DNA from: Curtobacterium sp. VKM Ac-1376 | GTDB lineage: Bacteria; Actinomycetota; Actinomycetes; Actinomycetales; Microbacteriaceae | Assembly: GCF_015351025.1 (NCBI RefSeq) | Contig: NZ_JADKRV010000010.1 | Coordinates: 1-64,000, forward strand | Direction of reading: 5' to 3' | DNA: 64,000 bases | Part shown: one piece after another, positions 45,088-53,581 of the stretch | Position numbering within the stretch: the first letter of the stretch is position 1 | Layout: the number at the start of each line of letters is the position of its first letter | Translations under genes and position numbers: made by a program | Notes under the pieces: generated by a model | What the model saw: the letters and a program-made list of their open reading frames with translations, nothing else | Databases searched by the model: none | What the model was told of the DNA's origin: nothing

Positions 45088-46512
45088 CTACAGGGAACCG
45101 CTCGGGCGTGCGACGTAGGGCAGGAGCTGGCTCGGTGTCCAGACCGCCCGCTCGACCACGCCGACGCCCGGGCGCGCGGCCTCGACCATCATCCCGTTGC
45201 CGGTGTAGATCGAGTCGTGGTAACCACCCGAGGCAGTTCCGTTGGACGAGTAGAAGAGGATGTCGCCGGGCTGGCGCTGGGACAGCGGGACGAGGCGGCC
45301 GATCGACTTGAAGTAGTCGTACTGCCACACGACGTTGTGCCCACCGGTCGCGATGCCCTGCGAGCTGTAGGCCATCATCACGAGGCCGGAGCAGTCCCAG
45401 GTGTTCGGGCCGGCACCGCCGAGGACGTAGGCCTTGCCGAGCTGGCCGCGGGCGTAGGAGATGGCGCCAGCGGCCTTCGACGGGGTGGTCGTCGTGGCCG
45501 GGGCGGGGGCTGCAGCGCTCGGCGTCGTGGCCTTCGCCGGGGTGCTCGGCGTCGTGGCCTTCGCCGGCGTGCTCGGCGTCGTGGCCTTCGCCGGCGTGCT
45601 CGGCGTCGTGGCCTTCGCCGGGGTGCTCGGCGTCGTGGCCTTCGACGGGCTCGTCGTGTCGGCCCCGCCCGCACCTCCACCGCTGTTGCTCGAGCTGCCG
45701 CTGCTCGCTCCGGTGCTGCTGCCACCATGGGCTGCTTCTTCGGCGAGTGCGGTCTCCGCGGCCTTCGCCTGCTGCTCGTTCCAGTAGGCGGTCTCCGTGG
45801 CGACGCTCGTGCCCTTGAGGTAGGCGAGCTGGCGGAGGACCTCGTCCTGCTGGTCCTGCTCCTGCTGCACGCGGGCCTGCGCGTCGGCGGAGACGTCGTT
45901 CGCCGTCGCGAAGGCGGTCTTCGTCGCCTCGGTCGCCTTGCTCAGGGCCGTCTCGGCGGCGGACTGCTGCGCGGCCAGGGACTCGACGGTCTTCTGGTCG
46001 GCACGCGCCTCGGCGAGGACGGTCGCGGATCGCTCGGACAGGTGCGTCATGGTACCGACGCGGTAGAGCAGGTCCTTCGAGTCGGACGAGTCCATGAGCA
46101 TCGTCGTGGACAGGTCGCCGCCGCCGGTGCGGGAGAGCTCGACCACGAGCCCTGCCACCTGGCCCGCGGAGTCGTCCGCCCGGTCCTTCGCACGCTTCGA
46201 CTGCGCGGACAGGTCGACGAGGGTGTCCTTCGCCTCCTGCTGCTGCGACGCGGCGAGGGCGTACGCCTGCCCCGCCTGCTGCTCCGCCACGCCGGCCTGG
46301 TCGGCGGCGTCCTGCAGCGTGGTGAGTCGCTCGCTCAGCTCGTCGACCGTCTGCTGGGCGTCGGCCGCGTCGGACTTGGCGGCCTTGACGTCGTCCCAGG
46401 ACGGGGCGGAGGGCGCGGCCTGGGCCGGTCCGGCGATGACGACCGACAGGCCGATGCCGAGGACGGCGATGGTCGCGATCCCGCAGGAGAACGAGCGTGC
46501 GGACGTGGTCAT
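45088..46512 (-). CDS. secreted NlpC/P60 peptidoglycan hydrolase with coiled coil
   Basis: The 474-residue protein has a Sec signal peptide (about residues 1-33, ending AQAAP) and a long coiled coil (about 40-245), like RipA and FtsX-dependent hydrolases. A linker of TTPSTPAKA repeats (about 285-340) leads to an NlpC/P60 domain. Catalytic Cys374 is in WDCSGL and His432 in GGYHDSIY. It cleaves peptide stems in the wall, probably at the septum. It is co-transcribed with the M23 gene upstream (33-base gap), the same coiled-coil layout in both pointing to a shared partner (inference). Confidence 0.93.
   Translation of the reverse strand: MTTSARSFSCGIATIAVLGIGLSVVIAGPAQAAPSAPSWDDVKAAKSDAADAQQTVDELSERLTTLQDAADQAGVAEQQAGQAYALAASQQQEAKDTLVDLSAQSKRAKDRADDSAGQVAGLVVELSRTGGGDLSTTMLMDSSDSKDLLYRVGTMTHLSERSATVLAEARADQKTVESLAAQQSAAETALSKATEATKTAFATANDVSADAQARVQQEQDQQDEVLRQLAYLKGTSVATETAYWNEQQAKAAETALAEEAAHGGSSTGASSGSSSNSGGGAGGADTTSPSKATTPSTPAKATTPSTPAKATTPSTPAKATTPSTPAKATTPSAAAPAPATTTTPSKAAGAISYARGQLGKAYVLGGAGPNTWDCSGLVMMAYSSQGIATGGHNVVWQYDYFKSIGRLVPLSQRQPGDILFYSSNGTASGGYHDSIYTGNGMMVEAARPGVGVVERAVWTPSQLLPYVARPSGSL
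45524..45645. repeat. 27-bp in-frame tandem repeat, four full units
   Basis: Units begin at 45524, 45551, 45578 and 45605, with a partial fifth at 45632. Each encodes nine residues (TTPSTPAKA) of the hydrolase linker. Units differ at one or two positions only, so the array is recent or kept alike by slippage. Confidence 0.9.
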
Positions 46513-46545
46513 GACGTGGTCAGAGCCTTCCGGTAGCGCTGATGC

Positions 46546-47823
46546 TCATACCGAGATCCCCCGCGCTGCCATGAAGGGGACCGGGTCGACGGCAGCACCG
46601 TTGACCCGGGTCTCGAAGTGGAGGTGACATCCGGTCGACCAGCCGGTCGAGCCGATCTTGGCGATCTGCTGACCGGCGGTGACGTGCTGGCCGTTGGTGA
46701 CCATGATGCCGCCGTCGACGATGTGGCCGTACGCCGTCGAGATGCCGCCGCCGTTGTCGAGGATGACCTCGTTGCCGTAGCCGCCGCCGTTGCCGGCGAA
46801 GGTCACCGTGCCGTCGTGCGCGGCGTAGATCGGCGCGTAGCAGGCGGGTGCGAGGTCGACACCGGCGTGCAGCGCGCTGACGTGCGTGTAGGGGTCGACG
46901 CGGTAGCCGTAGGGGCTGGTCTGGTAGCCCCCCGAGGGACGGACCCACCCGGAGGCGTTCGCGGTCCCGCCGCCCGTGCCGCCCTCGGTCGTGGCGGCGG
47001 CCTTCGCGGCGGCTGCAGCGGCAGCGGCGGCGATGCGCGCCTGCCGGGCCTTCTCGGCGGCGACGCCCTTGCGGTAGTCGGCCTCGACACCCTCCTGCTC
47101 GGTGGTGAGGGCCGTCAGCTGCGCCTCGAGCCGGGCCTCGTTGTCGGTCTGGGCGTCGACCGCGGCCTGCGCGGCGTCGGCTGCGCCCTGCGCCTCCTGC
47201 ATCTTCGACTGGGCGGCGTCGGCGAGCTCGCCGAGCGCGTCCTTGGCGCGGTCGGCCTTGTCGGCCAGGCCCTGGGCGACGCCCCGGTCCTGCGACGCCT
47301 GCGAGTAGATGCCGTCGGCCTGCTCGCTGAGCTTCGACATGGCACCGAGCTCGTACAGCAGGTCGTCCGAGTCGGAGGGGTGCGTCAGGATGTCCGTCGT
47401 CACGTCGTCGCCGCTGGTCCGTCCGAGCTGGGCGGCCAGCTGACCCGCCTGCGCCTCGGACTGCACGGCGGTCTGCTTCGCATCGTCGGCCTGCGTCTGG
47501 AACTTCTTCTGCTTCAGGGTCGCGGCGTCGTACTCGCTCTGCGCTGCCTGGTACGCCTCACCCGCGGCCTGCGCCTGCTTCTGCTTGGCCGACGCCTCGG
47601 ACTCCAGCGAGGAGATGAGTGACTTGATCTCGCTGACCTTGGCCTGCTGGGCACTGGTCGATGACTTCGCCTGCTCGACCTCGTCCCAACTCGGGTAGCT
47701 CGCGGCGCTGGCGGACGACGCCGGAGCGATCGCCGCGAGGGTGCCGACCGTGAGCGCGACGGCGACCGCGACGGCGACGAAGCGGCTGCGGGTGCGGAGG
47801 GAAAGGGGAGTGATGGTCGACAT
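46546..47823 (-). CDS. secreted M23 (LytM) peptidase-like protein with coiled coil
   Basis: The 425-residue protein has a signal peptide (about residues 1-41, ending ASAAS), a coiled-coil region (about 45-260), an Ala-rich stretch, and a LytM domain. Zinc ligands are intact: His319 and Asp323 (HAGVD), and His400 and His402 (HLH). It therefore looks like an active endopeptidase, not a degenerate EnvC-type activator. It is first in the two-gene hydrolase operon. The start at 47823 is chosen because the signal peptide begins there. Confidence 0.92.
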   Translation of the reverse strand: MSTITPLSLRTRSRFVAVAVAVALTVGTLAAIAPASSASAASYPSWDEVEQAKSSTSAQQAKVSEIKSLISSLESEASAKQKQAQAAGEAYQAAQSEYDAATLKQKKFQTQADDAKQTAVQSEAQAGQLAAQLGRTSGDDVTTDILTHPSDSDDLLYELGAMSKLSEQADGIYSQASQDRGVAQGLADKADRAKDALGELADAAQSKMQEAQGAADAAQAAVDAQTDNEARLEAQLTALTTEQEGVEADYRKGVAAEKARQARIAAAAAAAAAKAAATTEGGTGGGTANASGWVRPSGGYQTSPYGYRVDPYTHVSALHAGVDLAPACYAPIYAAHDGTVTFAGNGGGYGNEVILDNGGGISTAYGHIVDGGIMVTNGQHVTAGQQIAKIGSTGWSTGCHLHFETRVNGAAVDPVPFMAARGISV

Positions 47824-47836
47824 GTATCTCGATTTC

Positions 47837-47891
47837 GTAACAGCGCGGCAAGGCTCACGCACGTAACACTGTTAACAGACGCAACAGTAAC
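47837..47891. promoter_or_regulatory. cluster of GTAAC motifs upstream of the hydrolase operon
   Basis: GTAAC occurs at 47837-47841, 47863-47867 and 47887-47891, with GTTAAC at 47871-47876 and GCAAC at 47881-47885. Actinobacterial MtrA, which controls cell-wall hydrolases, binds GTAAC-like direct repeats. The assignment to MtrA is inference from motif and target type. Confidence 0.4.
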
Positions 47892-48081
47892 AACACGGGT
47901 CGCAGGCTCGACAGCCCCTCGGACGAGGGGTGTGGCCGTCGTCGATGCTCGCACCGGGAACCTTCGGGAGCCGTGCGTCAGGCACGCGACACGCCGGGGA
48001 TGCACGGCTGGCGGGCTCGGATTTGTGAAACCCGGAGGGCATCCGTATGCTTGTCCATCGGTAGCGCGAAGCACTACTTGC

Positions 48082-48154
48082 GGCCCTATCGTTTAGTGGC
48101 CTAGGACACCGCCCTTTCACGGCGGCAGCACGGGTTCGAATCCCGTTGGGGTCA
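48082..48154 (+). tRNA. tRNA-Glu(UUC)
   Basis: A 73-base cloverleaf has acceptor GGCCCTA with TGGGGTC (two G-T pairs), anticodon TTC in the loop CTTTCAC, and T-loop GGTTCGAATCC. The discriminator is A. CCA is not encoded. Confidence 0.96.
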
Positions 48155-48202
48155 CTCCCTGAGTGAGCGAGCAAGTAGAACTGAGCAACACCACAGCAAG
48201 AC

Positions 48203-48241
48203 ACAACACGCAGTACCCACAACACGCAGTACCCACAACAC
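48203..48241. repeat. 16-bp direct repeat in the tRNA spacer
   Basis: ACAACACGCAGTACCC occurs twice without a gap (48203-48218, 48219-48234), followed by a partial ACAACAC. It lies between tRNA-Glu and tRNA-Asp. Role unknown; probably replication slippage. Confidence 0.85.
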
Positions 48242-48246
48242 AACAT

Positions 48247-48320
48247 GGCCCTGTAGCGCAGCTGGTTAGCGTGCCGCCCTGTCACGGCGGAGGTCGCGGG
48301 TTCAAGTCCCGTCAGGGTCG
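48247..48320 (+). tRNA. tRNA-Asp(GUC)
   Basis: A 74-base cloverleaf has acceptor GGCCCTG with CAGGGTC, discriminator G, and anticodon loop CTGTCAC giving GTC. CCA follows directly at 48321-48323, so it may be encoded. Confidence 0.97.
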
Positions 48321-48324
48321 CCAC

Positions 48325-48397
48325 GGCTGGATAGCTCAGTTGGTAGAGCGTTCGACTGAAAATCGAAAGGTCCACGGATCGATGCCGTGTCCAGCCA
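48325..48397 (+). tRNA. tRNA-Phe(GAA)
   Basis: A 73-base cloverleaf has acceptor GGCTGGA with TCCAGCC, discriminator A, and anticodon loop CTGAAAA giving GAA. It starts four bases after tRNA-Asp; both are likely cut from one transcript. Confidence 0.97.
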
Positions 48398-48403
48398 CCG
48401 GTG

Positions 48404-48431
48404 AAGGCCCCCTGCTTCGGCAGGGGGCCTT
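48404..48431 (+). terminator. terminator of the tRNA operon
   Basis: A 12-bp perfect stem (48404-48415 with 48420-48431) has a TTCG loop and is followed by TT, 6 bases after tRNA-Phe. A plain intrinsic terminator. Confidence 0.93.
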
Positions 48432-48485
48432 TTCCGTTGCGTGAGCCGTCTGGCGTCGGTCGCCTCCACACGCTGGCTTCGGTGG

Positions 48486-49496
48486 CTACGCCTCGCGGGT
48501 CTTCGGGCTGCTGTCGTTCGTCTTCGCCGGGTCGCGCTCGACCACAGCACCGAGGGCGTCGTCGATCCGGGACAGCAGTTCCGCCGGGATCGTGACGCCG
48601 GCGGCACCAGCGTTGTCGTGGACCTGCTCCGGGCGCGAGGCCCCGATGATCGCCGAGGCGACGTTCTCGTTCTGCAGGACCCACGCGACGGCGAGCTGCG
48701 CCATCGACAGGTCGAGCTCCTTCGCGATCGGCTCGAGCTCCTGCACCGACGACAGCACCTCGTCACGCATGAACCGCTTGATCATGTCCGCGCCGCCCTT
48801 GTCGTCGGTCGCGCGGGACCCCTCAGGCAGCGGCTGACCCGGCTTGTACTTGCCGGTGAGCACGCCCTGGGCGATGGGCGACCAGACGATCTGCGAGATG
48901 CCGAGTTCCTTCGAGGTGGGCACCACTTCTTCTTCGATGACCCGCCACAGCGCTGAGTACTGCGGCTGGTTCGAGATGAGCTGGAACCCGAGGTCCTTCG
49001 CCAGCGCAGCACCCGCGCGCAGCTGGTCCGCCGTCCACTCGCTGACGCCGACGTACAGGACCTTGCCCTGTCGCACGATGTCGGCAAAGGCCTGCATCGT
49101 CTCTTCGAGCGGGGTCTCGTAGTCGAACCGGTGTGCCTGGTACAGGTCGACGTAGTCCGTCTGCAGGCGCTGGAGCGAGCCGTCGATCGACTCGAGGATG
49201 TGCTTGCGCGACAGGCCGGTGTCGTTGTGGCCCTTCGGCCCGGTCGGCCCGAATACCTTCGTGGCGATCTCGAGGGACTGGCGTCGCTCCCCCTTGAGCG
49301 CCTCGCCGAGGACGGTCTCGGCGCCGGTGTTGGCGTAGACGTCCGCGGTGTCGAACGTCGAGATGCCGACCTCCAACGCGGCCTTGACGCAGGCGATCGC
49401 GGCGTCGTTCTCGACCTGGGATGCGTGGGTGAGCCAGTTGCCGTAGGTGATCTCGGAGACCTTGAGGCCCGAGTTGCCGAGGTAGCGGTACTCCAT
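48486..49496 (-). CDS. aldo/keto reductase
   Basis: The 336-residue protein is an NADPH-dependent TIM-barrel oxidoreductase of the Kv-beta-like AKR branch. Catalytic residues fit the family: the Asp-Tyr pair in FDTADVYANTG, the Lys in EIATKVFGP, and the His in YQAHRFDYETP. GASRPEQVHDNAGA near the end is the cofactor-binding signature. AGGAG lies about 10 bases before the ATG. Substrate not known; it stands alone next to the tRNA cluster and is divergent from the epimerase-like gene. Confidence 0.93.
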   Translation of the reverse strand: MEYRYLGNSGLKVSEITYGNWLTHASQVENDAAIACVKAALEVGISTFDTADVYANTGAETVLGEALKGERRQSLEIATKVFGPTGPKGHNDTGLSRKHILESIDGSLQRLQTDYVDLYQAHRFDYETPLEETMQAFADIVRQGKVLYVGVSEWTADQLRAGAALAKDLGFQLISNQPQYSALWRVIEEEVVPTSKELGISQIVWSPIAQGVLTGKYKPGQPLPEGSRATDDKGGADMIKRFMRDEVLSSVQELEPIAKELDLSMAQLAVAWVLQNENVASAIIGASRPEQVHDNAGAAGVTIPAELLSRIDDALGAVVERDPAKTNDSSPKTREA

Positions 49497-49672
49497 GTGC
49501 GTGTCACTCCTGTCGTGGGGCGCGTCGGTGCGACCCGAACCGTGACGGTAGTCCCGTCGCCGCGGCACGTACTCGGCGAGGGGGCAACGACGTGCCCGAC
49601 CCAGCGCCGGAGGTGCAGGATCACATGGGACGACGGCGCAACGCTGCGCCGCATCGAAGCGAGGGAGCATCC

Positions 49673-50665
49673 ATGACCGGAGCGAGCGTGTTGTTCATCG
49701 GCGGGAGCGGCGTCATCAGCGCCGCCTGCGTCCGGGAAGCCGTCGAGCAGGGGTTCGACGTGACCGTGCTCAACCGCGGGACCACCGGGGGCAGGCCGAT
49801 CCCGGAGGGTGTGACGCGCCTCCAGGCCGACGTGTCGGACCGCAGCGCCCTGGCGGACGCACTCGGCGACCGTCGCTTCGACGTGGTCGTGAACTGGATC
49901 GCGTTCACGGCGGAGCAGGTGCAGGCCGACGTCGACTTCTTCGCCGGGCGGACGCGGCAGTACGTGTTCATCAGCTCGGCCTCGGCGTACCAGACGCCGG
50001 CGACGCACCTGCCGATCACGGAGTCGACGCCGTTGAAGAACCCGTACTGGCAGTACTCGCGCGACAAGATCGCGTGCGAGGAGCTGCTGATGCAGGCGTA
50101 CCGGGAGCAGGACTTCCCGGTGACGATCGTTCGGCCGTCGCACACCTACGACGAGACGAAGCTACCGCTGACCGGCGGCTGGACGGCGGTCGCGCGGATG
50201 CGTGCCGGCAAGCCGGTCATCATCACCGGGGACGGCACGAGCTTGTGGACCCTGACGCACAGCCGTGACTTCGCGGTCGGGTTCACCGGGTTGCTCGATC
50301 GGGCCGAGGCGATCGGCGAGCCGTTCACGATCACGAGCGACGAGGCGCCGACGTGGAACGCCATCGCGCACGAGATCGCGGCGGCGGCCGGGGTCGAGGA
50401 CCTGCGGATCGTGCACGTGCCGGCGGACGCCATCGCCGCCGCCGATGCCGAGTGGGGCGCGGCGCTGCTCGGCGACAAGGCGAACAGCTCGGTGTTCGAC
50501 AACAGCAAGGTCCGGTCGCTCGTGCCGTGGTACCGGCCGCGCACGCCCTACCGGCAGGGTGTGCGCGAGGTCATCGCCTGGTACGAGGCACACCCCGAAG
50601 AGCAGGTCGTCGACGAGCGCCTCGACGCCCTGATGGACGAGTTGGCGGCGCGCTGGGCGGTGTGA
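49673..50665 (+). CDS. NAD-dependent epimerase/dehydratase-like protein (extended SDR)
   Basis: The 330-residue protein starts with a Rossmann motif (FIGGSGVISAACVREA, with the last Gly changed to Ser). The SDR active-site pattern follows: SSASAYQT, then YWQYSRDK (Tyr and Lys four apart). It resembles the isoflavone-reductase or CSP41-type branch of NAD-dependent epimerases. Substrate unknown. GAGGGAG lies just before the ATG. It is convergent with rocD, with a strong double palindrome between. Confidence 0.88.
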   Translation: MTGASVLFIGGSGVISAACVREAVEQGFDVTVLNRGTTGGRPIPEGVTRLQADVSDRSALADALGDRRFDVVVNWIAFTAEQVQADVDFFAGRTRQYVFISSASAYQTPATHLPITESTPLKNPYWQYSRDKIACEELLMQAYREQDFPVTIVRPSHTYDETKLPLTGGWTAVARMRAGKPVIITGDGTSLWTLTHSRDFAVGFTGLLDRAEAIGEPFTITSDEAPTWNAIAHEIAAAAGVEDLRIVHVPADAIAAADAEWGAALLGDKANSSVFDNSKVRSLVPWYRPRTPYRQGVREVIAWYEAHPEEQVVDERLDALMDELAARWAV

Positions 50666-50670
50666 CGCAT

Positions 50671-50734
50671 CGGAACCAGGTTCCGGACACAGCACCACGG
50701 AAGATCGCGGTGTCGTGTCCGGAACCTGGTTCCG
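50671..50734. terminator. 20-bp inverted repeat whose arms are themselves palindromic
   Basis: Arms 50671-50690 and 50715-50734 are perfectly complementary with a 24-base spacer. Each arm also contains GGAACCAGGTTCC or its complement, a palindrome around one base. It sits between convergent genes and can end transcription both ways. Confidence 0.75.
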
Positions 50735-50750
50735 TGGGCGGACGGGAGCG

Positions 50751-51980
50751 TCAGGCGCGCGCGGTCAGGACGTCGGCGAGGGTTCCGATCGCGAAGCGCA
50801 CCTCGTCGTCGGTGACGACCAGGGGCGGGGCGAAGCGGATCGTCGAACCGTGGGTGTCCTTCACCAGGAGCCCGCGGTCGGCGAGGTCCTTCGCGATCGC
50901 CTTGCCGGTGCCGAGCGCGGGGTCGATGTCGATCCCCGCCCAGAGTCCGGCGACGCGGTGCGAGACCACACCCTTGCCGAGCAGGTCGTCGAGCAGCCCG
51001 CGCAGCAGCGGTTCGGCGTCGAGGGCCCGCTGCTGGAAGGTGCCCTCGCCGAGCATCGCCACGACCTCGGCACCGACGGCCGCCGCGAGCGGGTTCCCAC
51101 CGAAGGTCGAACCGTGCTCGCCGGGACGCAGGACTCCGAGAACGGCAGCCGAGCCGACGACCGCCGACACCGGCACGATGCCGCCGCCGAGGGCCTTGCC
51201 GAGCGTGATGAGGTCGGGCCGCACCCCGACGCGCTGCACCGCGAGCGTGTGACCCGTGCGACCGAGGCCGGACTGGATCTCGTCGGCGACGAACAGCGCA
51301 CCGAACTCGTCGCAGATCGAGCGGACGTCACCGAGGTACGACGGCGGCGGGATGACGACCCCGCCCTCGCCCTGGATCGGCTCGAGCAGCACGGCGACGA
51401 CGGTCTCGTCCATCGCTTCCCGGAGCGCGGAGGCGTCGCCGTACGGCACGGTCCGGAAGCCCGGCGTGTACGGGCCGAAATCATCACGGGCGGAAGGGTC
51501 GTCGGAGAACGAGATGATCGTCGTCGTGCGGCCGTGGAAGTTGCCGGACGCCACGATGATCGTCGCCCGCTCGGCCGGCACGCCCTTGACGCGGTAGCCC
51601 CAGGCGCGGGACACCTTGATCGCCGACTCGACGGCCTCGGCGCCGGTGTTCATCGGCAGGACCATCTCGGTCTCCGTCAACGCGGCAAGCGACGCCGCGA
51701 ACGGCCCGAGCTGGTCGTTCACGAACGCGCGACTCGTGAGCGTCACGCGGTCGAGCTGCGCCCGCGCGGCGTCGAGCAGCCGGGGGTTGCTGTGGCCGAA
51801 GTTCACGGCCGAGTACGCGGCGAGACCGTCCAGGTACCGCTTGCCGTCCACGTCCGTGACGGTCGCGCCGGAGCCCGACGCGATGACGACGGGCAGCGGG
51901 CTGTAGTTGTGCGCGAGAGCGCGGTCCTCGACGGCGAGCGCCGCCGCGGTGTTGACCCCGAGCGACGCTGCCGCCGACAT
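50751..51980 (-). CDS. rocD: ornithine aminotransferase
   Basis: The 409-residue PLP enzyme moves the delta-amino group of ornithine to 2-oxoglutarate, giving glutamate semialdehyde. Class III aminotransferase motifs are intact: MNTGAEAVESAIKV (about residue 112), FVADEIQSGLGRTG (about 240), and the PLP Lys in LGKALGGGI (about 270). It overlaps the ddaH stop by one base (TGATG). The semialdehyde product is also the PutA intermediate, so it joins proline and arginine catabolism in this window. Confidence 0.93.
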   Translation of the reverse strand: MSAAASLGVNTAAALAVEDRALAHNYSPLPVVIASGSGATVTDVDGKRYLDGLAAYSAVNFGHSNPRLLDAARAQLDRVTLTSRAFVNDQLGPFAASLAALTETEMVLPMNTGAEAVESAIKVSRAWGYRVKGVPAERATIIVASGNFHGRTTTIISFSDDPSARDDFGPYTPGFRTVPYGDASALREAMDETVVAVLLEPIQGEGGVVIPPPSYLGDVRSICDEFGALFVADEIQSGLGRTGHTLAVQRVGVRPDLITLGKALGGGIVPVSAVVGSAAVLGVLRPGEHGSTFGGNPLAAAVGAEVVAMLGEGTFQQRALDAEPLLRGLLDDLLGKGVVSHRVAGLWAGIDIDPALGTGKAIAKDLADRGLLVKDTHGSTIRFAPPLVVTDDEVRFAIGTLADVLTARA

Positions 51981-52888
51981 CAGCTGACCCCGAGCGAACG
52001 CGCGACCGAGGTACCGGTGCCGACCGGGTGCAGGTCGAGGGTGCAGCACTTCACGCCGCCGCCGCCGAGCAGCAGCTCGGACAGGTCGACGCCGATCGGG
52101 TTGTAGCCCTTTTCCTTCAGCTGCGACGCGAACGTTGTCGCCCGCGCGGCGATCACGACGTTGTACCCGTCGGAGTACGAGTTCAGGCCGAGGATCGCGG
52201 CGTCCTCTTCCGTCGCGATGATCGCGTCCGGGAAGCGCTCGCGCAGGATCGTGAGCGACGGTTCGTCGAAGGCGCTCTCCAGGTACGCGATGTTGCTCGT
52301 CCCGTCGACGGAAGGCTCGGGGTCGAGCACGGCGATGGCGGTGTCGAGGTGGTAGAAGCTCGGGTTGATGAGCTTGAGCGTGACGACCTCGCGGCCGTAG
52401 ATCGTCGCGAGCTCGTCGTGCGAGGTGCTGTCCGACCGGAAGCCGGTGCCGGCGTAGATGGTGTCCCCGATGAGCAGGAAGTCACCCTCGCCCTCGTTGG
52501 TCTGCTCCGGCTCGGCGACGGTCAGGCCGGCCTGGCGGAACCAGTCCATGTACGCCGGTCCCTCGGGCTGACGCTCCGGGTACTGGAACTTCGCGCCGTA
52601 CGCGATCCCGTCGAGGACGAACCCGCCGTTGGCCGCGTAGACCATGTCCGGCAGGCCGTCGATGGGCTCGATGTACGAGATGTCGAAGCCGAGCTGCTCG
52701 TAGACGTCGACGAGCGACTGCCATTGCTCAACGGCCTTCGACGTGTCGGTCGGCTCCTCCGGGTGCATCCACGGGTTGATCCGGTAGCTCACCGTGTAGA
52801 AGTCCGGCTTGCACATCAGGATCGTGCGCTTCGTGGCGACACGGGCCGGGGTGGCGACGGACTCGGGGGCGGGTGCGGTGTTCGACAT
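51980..52888 (-). CDS. ddaH: dimethylargininase (DDAH)
   Basis: The 302-residue enzyme belongs to the amidinotransferase fold and hydrolyses methylated arginines (or arginine analogues) to citrulline. The nucleophile is probably Cys281 in GGGVKCCT, with the catalytic His in PSFYHLDTA and an acidic residue in GEGDF. GGAGGA sits a few bases before the ATG. It is coupled to rocD and divergent from an Lrp-type regulator, which points to amino-acid-controlled catabolism. Whether the substrate is methylarginine or arginine cannot be told from sequence. Confidence 0.9.
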   Translation of the reverse strand: MSNTAPAPESVATPARVATKRTILMCKPDFYTVSYRINPWMHPEEPTDTSKAVEQWQSLVDVYEQLGFDISYIEPIDGLPDMVYAANGGFVLDGIAYGAKFQYPERQPEGPAYMDWFRQAGLTVAEPEQTNEGEGDFLLIGDTIYAGTGFRSDSTSHDELATIYGREVVTLKLINPSFYHLDTAIAVLDPEPSVDGTSNIAYLESAFDEPSLTILRERFPDAIIATEEDAAILGLNSYSDGYNVVIAARATTFASQLKEKGYNPIGVDLSELLLGGGGVKCCTLDLHPVGTGTSVARSLGVS

Positions 52889-53120
52889 CAGTCCTCCTGC
52901 AAGGGACCGGGGCCCGAGCCTGCCAGGAACCGAAACGGAACGAGGAGAAGAGCTCCGGCGAGATGCAGGCTCACTCACCGCAGCGGACCAGGTCGACGCC
53001 AGTCGAGAGTCTGGCATGAACCGTCCGAAGCGTGCAGTCCCCCGTGCGTCGGACCGTGACACCTGTTCGGGTGACGCACATTTCGTGCGTCCGGACCGCC
53101 GACGCCGCAAGAAGTCGGCG

Positions 53121-53126
53121 TACGAT
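53121..53126 (+). promoter_or_regulatory. -10 box for leaderless lrp-type gene
   Basis: TACGAT lies 7 bases before the ATG at 53134. An earlier ATG at 53125 falls within this box and is therefore an unlikely start. Confidence 0.55.
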
Positions 53127-53133
53127 GGGTGCA

Positions 53134-53571
53134 ATGGATACGCTCGACCACCGCATCCTGGATCAGCTCCGGGACAACGCCCGTGCCGGCTACGGCGACA
53201 TCGGGTCGGTGGTCGGACTCTCGGCCTCGGCCGTGAAACGCCGCGTCGACCGGCTGGTCGCCGACGGCGTCATCCAGGGCTTCACGATCAAGGTCGACCC
53301 CGCCGTGGAGGACCGCGGTACCGAGGCCTGGGTCGAGCTCTACTGCCGCGGCACCGTCTCACCCGACGAACTGCGCGCGCTGCTCGACACCGTGCCCGAG
53401 GTGATCGACGCCGGTACGGTCACCGGGAGCGCCGACGCCGTCGTGCACATGCGCTCGAAGGACCTGTCCGCACTCGAGGAAGCGCTCGACAAGGTCCGCC
53501 TCGCACCGCAGGTCGACCACACCCGTTCCGCGATCGTGCTCTCCAAGCTCGTCAGCCGCGAAACCGCGTAA
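53134..53571 (+). CDS. Lrp/AsnC-family transcriptional regulator
   Basis: The 145-residue regulator starts MDTLDHRILDQLRDNARAGYGD, the standard Lrp HTH start. Its SASAVKRRVDRLVADGVIQGF recognition helix is intact, as is the C-terminal RAM domain (about residues 70-140) that senses amino acids. Divergence from ddaH-rocD suggests it controls them (inference), possibly with arginine or ornithine as the effector. Confidence 0.92.
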   Translation: MDTLDHRILDQLRDNARAGYGDIGSVVGLSASAVKRRVDRLVADGVIQGFTIKVDPAVEDRGTEAWVELYCRGTVSPDELRALLDTVPEVIDAGTVTGSADAVVHMRSKDLSALEEALDKVRLAPQVDHTRSAIVLSKLVSRETA

Positions 53572-53581
53572 CGTCCCACGC

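Noticed and set aside
45524-45645. Short regularly spaced repeats considered as a CRISPR array
   Set aside because: Units are adjacent without spacers and in frame with a protein linker; no cas genes are present in the window.
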